Source of the DNA: Karalla daura
Taxonomy: Eukaryota; Chordata; Actinopteri; Chaetodontiformes; Leiognathidae
Direction: 5' to 3'
NCBI GenBank assembly: GCA_029224185.1
Contig: CM055198.1
Span: forward strand, 23,245,036-23,309,035
DNA: 64,000 nucleotides
The notes beneath the pieces were generated by a model. That model was not told the DNA's origin and made no database searches. It worked only from the letters and a program-made list of their open reading frames with translations. Both the position numbers and the translations under genes were made by a program. This document shows positions 43,501 to 53,062 of the stretch, in pieces; the stretch's first letter is position 1, and each line of letters begins with the position of its first letter.

Positions 43501-46500
43501 AGGCCTGGGAGGAGGTGGAGTTCCAGGAGGACCAGGACAGTTCGCTCCCGGTGCTGGTGGCTATGGTGGTAAGCTGATCCAGTCACTCCACAATGTGAAA
43601 CCAAATGTTATGTAGGAAATAAATGAATAGAACAAAGGAACAAAGGAAAGAAATGTGATGTTTTCTTGGCAGGTTATGGTGCTGGTGCTGGAGTCAAACC
43701 CCCCAAGTACGGTAAGTGAAAGTGTTTGAACCTCACTAAAAGTACGAGAGAGCAGCAGCAAAGACAAAGTTTACACAGATAGTCAGAAATCTTCTCCAGA
43801 CCCACAAAAACTACACTCCCACAACCTGGACAGAACCTGCACTGCTCCTCCTCAATCTGAGGTTTGATGATCACTCTGACCCTCCTCTCCAGGAGGAGGC
43901 TGAGTAGCGTCATGCCCCTGTGGTTGGTACACATTCACACTCCTTTCTTAAAGAGAGGGACCACCACCTCCTTCAACACCATCCCCTGTTTCCATGCAAT
44001 GTTGTCCATGCAAAGGCGTGTCAACCATGACAGCCTAACAATATCCAGAGCCTTCAGCTCTTCTGGAGGTGTTTCGTCAACCTCTGGAGCTTTGCCATTG
44101 TGGAACTGTTTGACTGCAATTGTTTGACAGAGCTGCTACGAGATTCGGCTGTGACGTAGTGATGCAGCCAGCTTCTTCATGAACAGGTGTTTCAGGTGGA
44201 GCAGGCGTAGGAGGAGGAGCCCTGGGAGTGACAGGTGGAGCAGGAGCAGTCCCCGGCCTTGTGCCAGGACAAGGAGGACAGTACTCGGCTGCTAAATTAG
44301 CTGCTAAATATGGTAAAAATGAAAAATATCACTCGTTCAGATGCTGACAGCGACTGTGTACTATGTTGTAATTCTAAATTAATTTCCTCATTTACCATAA
44401 TTAGGAATTCCAGTTCCAGGTGGAGTTGGCACAGGGTTGGGACAGGGAGGTGGTGTTCCAGGTGGAGGACTGGGAGGAGGACAGTACTCTGCTGCAGCTA
44501 AAGCTGCTAAATATGGTACAGTGGAATCTGCTGACGTATCAGTAATCATCTGTTCCTCTGTGACTTTATCTTACTCTTGTGTGTCAGTGTTTGTATGGTT
44601 TTCTCATGCATGCTCATTTTCTATGTATGGGCTGATTAATATGCCACTTTTTTTGTTTTTTAAGGTGCATTCCAACTTTCTCTGCTCTCTCATCCAGGTG
44701 TTCCAGGAGGAGTTGGGACTGGGTTAGGACAGGGAGGACTGGCTGGGACAGGAGTGGTTCCAGGTGGAGGACTGGGAGGAGGACAATACTCTGCTGCAGC
44801 CAAAGCTGCTAAATATGGTGAAGTGGAATCTGTTCACTTTTCTGTAACGTTAGACGTTCCCTTCCTCTGTGACTATATCGTATTCTTTGAGTGTCAGAGG
44901 TTTAATAGTTTTGCAGATCACTCATTTGTACTTATTACACTGGTTGAAAGGCCACTTTTTTGTTTTGTACAGTGAGAGCAGCTTTCTCTGTTCTCTGATT
45001 CAGGTGTTCCAGGAGGAGTTGGGACTGGGTTAGGACAGGGAGGACTGGCTGGGACAGGAATCGTACCAGGTGGAGGACTGGGAGGAGGACAATACTCTGC
45101 TGCTGCAAAAGCTGCTAAATATGGTAAAGTAGGATCTGTTCACCAATCAGCAATCTGCTCCCCTGTGACTTGCTCTTATTGAGTTTGTACACTCATGTAC
45201 AGACTACACCTTCATACTCATTTTCTGTGTTGTTTTGTTGTTTTGAACCGTGCAGCCGACTCTGTCTGTTCTCTGATTCAGGTGTTCCAGGAGGAGTTGG
45301 GACCGGGGTTGGGCCTGGAGGCCTGGGAGCAACAGGAGGAACTCCAGGAGGCCCAGTAGCAGGTACTGGACTTATTTCATATGAAAGTGTGTGAAAAGAA
45401 AGTTAAAATCACTACTTTCCTAACATTGTTGTACAACAGTTGTGAGAGCTCAGAATGAGTGTAAAATCACACCATGGATACTGATAATGGAATGTTTTCA
45501 TGCAGGATATGCAGATGGAGTGAAACCACCAAAACCAGGTAAGAGGAACCTGGAATCTATAATAATCATTATCACCACATAGTTCATACTTGAATTGTGG
45601 ATAAATTCACAACTGCTTGAAGTTTGATTGTTTCATTCTGAGTCAGAATAGATAGCGAGGTAATAGAACTGTCACATCAAGTGTCACGTGTCTTATTTTT
45701 CTTCTTCAGTTTCTTATAAACACACTTTTGGTTGTTCACACACATTAAACAGTAAACAATGTAACTGAAGAACTGGGAAAAAAATTCCGACAAGATACTA
45801 ATGGAACGTTAGACAGAGAATTGTTGGACTTTTTCCAAACATTCACAGTTCAGGCGGTCGGTCTAATCTCTGTTACCACGGCAACCGTGACTTAGAGGTT
45901 CCACACAGTTGATGGAGTAATAGTAGCACAGTTTAGGGAGAGTAGTAGTGGCATCACTGCTTCACTCATAATTTCCTGTGGGGGTTAATTTTGTAGTTTC
46001 TTTCCAGTCTACAGCCCTGACTGTTAGCACAGTAGCTACTGTCACGTTAGCAGAAGCTGTCACATGCTCCTCTTGCTTCAGGTGTGACCGGGATTGGACT
46101 TGCACTGCCAGGAGCTACTCCGGGCACAGGTGTAGGTACTATTCCAGGTGGTCCTGGTCCAGGCCTTGAGGTACCTGATGGAACAGGTGTTCCTGGAAAG
46201 CCAGGTAAAGCTGACGCCACAGTTGCTTGTTTTTGTTTACTGTCATTCACAATTTTTGTTTTCAGCTAACCAATCGACTTCACTGATCTCACCATTGGAA
46301 ATACACGCTTGTTGTTTACATGTTTTGCTTTTACAGAAAGTGACATCGGTGGAACTCCAAAACCAGGTACAGTGACCTGCTAGTACTGAGCATTCTCCTG
46401 GAGAGTTTACACATCATCTATGCGCGGTATCTTTTGTCCAGGAGCTACTCGCAGTATTTAGGGGGGAAGGGAAATGCACCACTTTCACTTTTGTTTGGCA

Positions 46501-49500
46501 ATTGCTCTCTGTCTTTGGTTGACTGCACTACAGCTGGGCCATCATCCATCCCACCCACCCATTGAACATTTTGCTCAGCCATTTCCCGCCCACGAAGCCT
46601 ACATGTTGTTTGTATCGCCAGTGCTCCCAGCCATTGACCCCTCTAGCTTATAGCCTCCCAGCTGTGGCAGTGTCAGGTTCACTGTCCAGCCCCTGCCTCT
46701 TCTAGCCTCTCTCACCCTGCTTTAAAATGCAATGGATGAAACTGGAACCTGTTGTCTTTTGGCAGAGCCAACGCCTATTGCCCAAACTGGCAAGGCCCCA
46801 GAGGTCCCACAGCCCAGTAAGACTTGCTGTTTGCATGAAACATATGATCATGATGTGGAATCTGTGGAATTTAACATCCATCAAATTAAACTTGAGCTGC
46901 AACGTACTGATTGGCTCCACTCAGTATTTGTGAATATGATCCTTCTTTACCACAGTTGTTCATCTTCATCTTAAATGTTGTCTGAATAGACTGTAGAAGA
47001 TGTGGCTCTAGTACTACTAGTAGCAGTAGTGGTGGTTGATAGTAGAAGTAGTATTAGTAATACTATTATACTACTTCCTTTTTATAATGTTTCAACATTA
47101 CATTACTAACAAATGAAAGTTTTCTCAACAGTACTTGTCTGTTGCACTGCTTTACTCTTTACTAACTGCTTCTAGAGCTTTTTGGATTATTCCCATGCAT
47201 ATAATACATGATATGAGAGTTAATCCAGTCTTTGGTGAAGGTGAGATTAATGCTTGGACTGCTTGGATGACTGCTCGATGCTCTCCTCATGCTTGTTGAG
47301 GTGCTACAGCCGGGGACCTTTGTGACATTTCTAGGGTTGAAATTTTTACAAAACCTTTGCCATGAAAGGCGTCATATGACATTTGAGATCCAGCATTATA
47401 GAATTTATATGTTTATACATGTAAAGTGTAAATGTTTATCCAAACCTTGAATCCCCTGCTATAGAAAACTACTTTTCAATAAATGGTTTTGTATGTCTGC
47501 TGTCTTGACATGATTTTATCTGTGTTAAATGTTTGTTTTTATCTCATTCTTTCCTTTTCCGTTGCTTAAAATATGGATATGTGTTGATCTGTGTTTTTCA
47601 CAGGCAAAAATGTGATTTCTATTCAAAATTTTCAATATATTCTGACTATTTTTTTCTATTTTATTCTGTCTTTGCATGTCCTTTTCCTGTGGTGGATGCT
47701 TGCAAACAGGTGGTGGGTAGAAAACAAATGCAACTATTTGCATTTTCAGAATAATGTAGTCATACATTATGTCTCCATGCAACAGCAGCTAAACATGTCT
47801 TTATTTGTACTTTGACAGTTGCAGGTGGAATCGTTCAGCCTAGTGGTAAGTAGGACGTCAAATCTAGTTTCATCTCTAAATGTTTACTTGGCACAGTCTC
47901 GTTACCATGGTGATGTTTTTATTTTCTGTTCTTCACAGCTGGCACAAGTGTTGGTAAATATGAATACACATTTTCTGACATTTTACTCAGATCAATCAGA
48001 TAAAACAGCCTGACCTACAATAAGTGTGATGTGCTCATGTATCACAGGTGGAGCAGGTGTTCCTTCTGTCCCTGCTGGTGAGACCAGCTTTCATGTGTTT
48101 CTCACATTTATTGATTATCTGCAATTAATTTGTTACTCATTAATTTATGGGGTTTTTATGTCTTCTCACTCATTAATTTAAATTAAAGGATAATGTTGTT
48201 GAACTCTTCTGTGTTTTAGGTACAACTGTTGTCCAACAGCCTGTAGGTAGGCCAATATTCACACTTTTAGACGTTTAAATCCTTCATGCTACCTTTAGCT
48301 TGTGAGCTACGTGTTGTTATCAGTAGTTCAAGGTCCAGTGTGTGGGGTTTAGAAGGATCTAGATCCAAGAAACCTCACATCCAAAGTCCAATCCTCCCAA
48401 GAGCCAAAACCAAGAGACAGATGATGATCTGAGTTACATCACATTATTATGAATACATACAGTATTGTACGTTTCCTGCCTGTTGATCATCATCCATCCA
48501 TTCGTACATTATCTTTCCCACTTTGTAGCCAGTTGCGGTTGTGAGGGTCTGCTGGAGCTTTTTCTGACACACATAGGACAGAGAACACACCCTGGACAGT
48601 CCATCACAAAACACACACACTATTCACACCAATGGGCAAACCTGACTCTCCAGTCAATCTAAAAATGCATGTGTTTTGACTGTGATGGAAACCAGAGTAC
48701 CTGGAGAAAACTCAAGCAGATATGGGAGAACATGCAAACACCCAACCTGGGTCATCTCTCTCTCTTGTTGTTGCCTCAAATCCCTCACACTGGACAATAA
48801 CCTGGATGTGATGCGACTCTCTTGCCACATGGTGGAGACAAAGGAAAATACAACAGCAGTGGATGCTGCACTTCTGGATTCTAACAACTCTGCTGTTTTC
48901 AGGTGTTGGAGTCCCCACAACAGGCAAAGGACCGAAGCCACTTCTTCCAGGTACATTTGGATACTTACCTTCACCATTACACCAAATATTCTATTTCCTG
49001 TTCTCTGTAATAATGTATGACGTGCATCATAACCCAGTCTTCTCGGTTCTTGGGCTGGAGGCCCACAGTATTGACTGCAGTATTGACTGGTCATTGCTCA
49101 TTCCATTGCCACACTTGACATTAAATCATTTTATATACAACGTATGTACTGACTCTTCACTTTTACCCAATAATCAACCAGAGAATAGGTTCATGACTCA
49201 ATATCTGCTAAATCATGCAGAAGGCTTTTCCTTAAAGTTCCTGAGCTTGAACACACAACACAGTCTTCAGACACATCGACCGTATTTTCCACACTACACA
49301 CATCACACTAGAGCATCATCAGCCTGTGAGTAGCATTTATTCTTCAAACATTTATTTCTTAAGAATCCAAAAGCAAACAGCCTGATGCAACAAGGGAAAT
49401 TTAAAGTAATTGTATCAGCACTTACCAGGTAGTTTGTTATGTGTGGAGGCAGCAGTTCTTCATTGGAGCTCCAGATGTTTGCACTGAGGTTGTATGGATA

Positions 49501-50533
49501 GTGAACCTGATCATGTGCTTCTCCCTGGCACCTCTGCTCAGTGTTTCTCTGCATAGCGTAGCTTCTTTGTTGTCAGTTACAATCAAAAAGTCTCCGTTCG
49601 ACCGCCCACCGTTTGTTAACCATCCAAAATGATGGTGTGGAGGGGTTGACTGACAGTGTGTGGGCAGCGCCCTCTTGTGGTCATCCACAGTATGGCATAT
49701 CTTTCTGATATACAAGTCACTTCAAAATATAGGTCACATGATCATGACCAACCACACTACTTAAAAAAGTGCAATTTACAGTCTGGAAAATAAGGTAAAT
49801 ATTTTGCAGAGTACGTCACAATGCACATCTTGTACAATTTGTACTATGTATCTAGACATCTAGCTCTATAAATGTTATTACGACTACTCGCTGTTGATGT
49901 CTCTGCACTGTGGAGCTATTCATCATCTAATATCATTAACACAGGTGTACAGTCAAAACATCCTTGTGATCTAGGAGACCTTTTATGATCTGCTATATTT
50001 ATCATCCTGAGCTTGTTTTGTTGACTGTTACTGTAATGCCTCTATCTGAGTCGATAAAAGCAACCGTTAATACATATGGAAAAGCTGCATCAGGCCTTTC
50101 ATTTTAACCAATTATGCCTTCAGCAGACTGAGGAGTCATCTGTTTTGTGCATCTGCAGCTTTGCAGTTTTTGAGTGCTTTTGCTGATGTGCACAATTTTA
50201 CCTGTGAGACATGAGACCAAATCCAAGGTTTAAGTTCAACTCAAACAACAAATATCTAAATATTATCAACTGAGCATGCAGCAGCATTTAGACACTTTGC
50301 TCCATCAGAATTGACTTCACTCATTTCCAACTTTTTTTTGTGAAGGCACTGGAGTTGGGGTTGGTCCGGGCGCTGGCGGCTATCCCTATGGTGGAGGCAA
50401 GTATATGTTCCAACATTTCTGTGTTTACCTTGAAGTGGCCTTTACCTCTGTCCTTCCTACGGTTTAGTTCCTTATGGTGTTGGAGTCGGAGCTGGAGCTG
50501 GAACACAGCCTGGAGCAAAACCTTTGAAACCAG

Positions 50534-50620
<87 letters not shown>

Positions 50621-51180
50621 CAAATGTTCTGAACCACTCCCTCCACAGTTTCTTTCTTTCTTGCATGAGCATTTTTTGATTCCTTCTCACTGACTGCTGT
50701 TCTGCTCCTTTGTAGCAGTGGGTGGAGCGGGTGGTGGAGCAGGAATCCCACTGGTCGGGGGAGCTTATCCAGGTCAGAGCAACTACATTTCATTTTACTT
50801 TTCATTTCAGATTCATTTTTATTTCATGTAAATTTACAGTTTTAATGCGTGATCCCTGAGAAATCATCGGATGTTGGGGAAAAACCGAGCATTAAAAGCA
50901 TAAAAATCAACAAATCCACAAACTGTACATACATTGTACATAAGTTCCCCGGCCAGACAATAATGCAAACTTTCTCTGTCATCACAATTCAGGGGGATAC
51001 AGGCTATATCATCATGGGTATGGCCAGGGTATGTATAGGAGGAGAGGAGGTTGGCAAAACACTAAAGAGAAACAAAACTAAAGAGAGAACGTTCTGCCCG
51101 ATGCTCAAAGTGACAGTTGGTCAGACGGTGCCATTGCGTGGCACTTCCTGGGCAGGAAATTGTCCAACTTGCTGATAAGT

Positions 51181-51233
<53 letters not shown>

Positions 51234-53021
51234 GGGGGGGGTGCTGGGCATGAGGAGCCAGCCGGACACTCTGATGATGGGAACCAACTGGGACAGAGTA
51301 TTTACAGTGGATCAGACGCAAGGCGCTGAACAGCCTCTCACCACCTGTCTTCTGTCTCTGTGACAGGTGGGTTGGCGTATCCGGGTGCAGCTGGACAGGG
51401 TGGAGCTGGCGCTGGAGGAGTCAAACCTCCCAAACCAGGTAGTGTGACAGGCCTGTGACTGTCACAGCACAAGGACTCAGTTTTTCTGAGGAGCTGTTGT
51501 AATGTATTTAGTCTTTAGTCAAATCGCTCAAATCTGCCGCACAAGTTACACATTCAGTCACAGTTGTAGAGAGTTCAGAGATCCCCCAGGAGCTACAGCT
51601 CCGTTAGAGGGGTTTCTAAATGGAGCAAATCAACAGCACAACATTTTCCCAGAGGAGACTGATTACTGTTGGAGTTTCTGTGAACTACATCAAAGTGTGA
51701 CTGTTGAGAAGATAGCAGAGACCCCCAGAGAGCCCTGCCCTGAGGCAGATGCCAGAGGAAGTTGTTACTGTGACCTCAGCCGAGCCTCTGGCTTCACGTC
51801 ACACTGCTAATCAGGACAGAAGCTCTGTGGTGACTCCTTCATTTGGTGTGTATCTGAACAGGCTACGGTAACCTGGGTGGAGGTGGTGGAGGATACCAGC
51901 CAGGTGAGGAGCGTTGCATGATTCCTCACTGTATCACCCTCTTTGTTTAAGAGTCAGTAAAAAAAGCATCAATGTGGATTAATAATCTGCACACATCACG
52001 TCAGATGTCTCAAACACACTCCTCTTCCTCCTCCTGCTCCTCCTCTGCTCACCAGAGAGGGATGAGTGTAATCAGACAGCAGCAGCTGACAGTGCAGCCT
52101 CCTCTCACAGCTCCACAGACACTGTGCAGGCTGCACATGACACCACAGCGCTCTAATCCTCCTCCCCATGGCCCCCGAGACGACTTTCAGTGTGATTTGG
52201 CCAAAACAGTGGAGAAAATGAGAGAGAGAGCTCATGAGAGAATCATCATTCACTGGCTTCATGGAAATTAGGTCAAAGTGTCACATTCACTATACACACT
52301 GTATGTAAGTTGCTACTAGGTTTTCCATAGACATTCTCAGTGTAGATGCTGCATTGACTGTGTTAGCATTTGCCATACTGGCAGGAACAAGTCTGCCCTT
52401 GAAACCTATGTAAGTAGACAGGGAAACCGTTTTATATTCATTTAAGTGATTCACTGACAAAAAATCGACTTGGATAGCATATTTTGGCTGTTACAAATCA
52501 ATTATAACGTATACCTAAACAACATTAAAGGTCATTCTCTTGGATATATTTTGGAGAGTGGGTGTGGCATCTCCCTTGTACGCCACCACTCTTTTGTAGT
52601 GGTGATGTTACTCTGACCAGGCCAACATGGTGTTTGTGAACGTCTACAGACATGTGGTGTGTGTGTGTGTTTCTGTCACACCATGTTTCTCTCACTGGGT
52701 CTGTTGAATCTCCATGCACCTGCTTTTTAACCTCGTAGGTGGGATCCCTGTGGCACCTGGTTACGTAGGAGGTTACCCCCAGCAGTACTACCCAGGTACG
52801 GTAGCAGCACTGCACAAACTACATGTTTAAACTTTTGTTTTTGTCAGATTTCCTCTGCTGCTGAGGACACAGAAAAAAGAACAAACGTGATGTTTGTGCT
52901 GGTGGTAAACAGCAGCAAAGGAGAGAATGGATTGTGTCATAAATCAAAGCAAAAGGACCCAACAGAGGAGAGAATAAAGGCATTTATCACAAGTAGCTGG
53001 AGGCTGAAAAAGGACAGTAGT

Positions 53022-53062
<41 letters not shown>

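Larger units (their letters stand above)
44405..45362 (+). repeat. Tandem exon+intron duplication in eln
   Basis: Four successive exons (28-31) start at 44405, 44698, 45004 and 45282, a spacing of 278-306 bp. Exons 29 and 30 are almost identical, and intron starts share ggaatctg / ggatctgttcac and cctgtgact wording. Confidence 0.85.
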
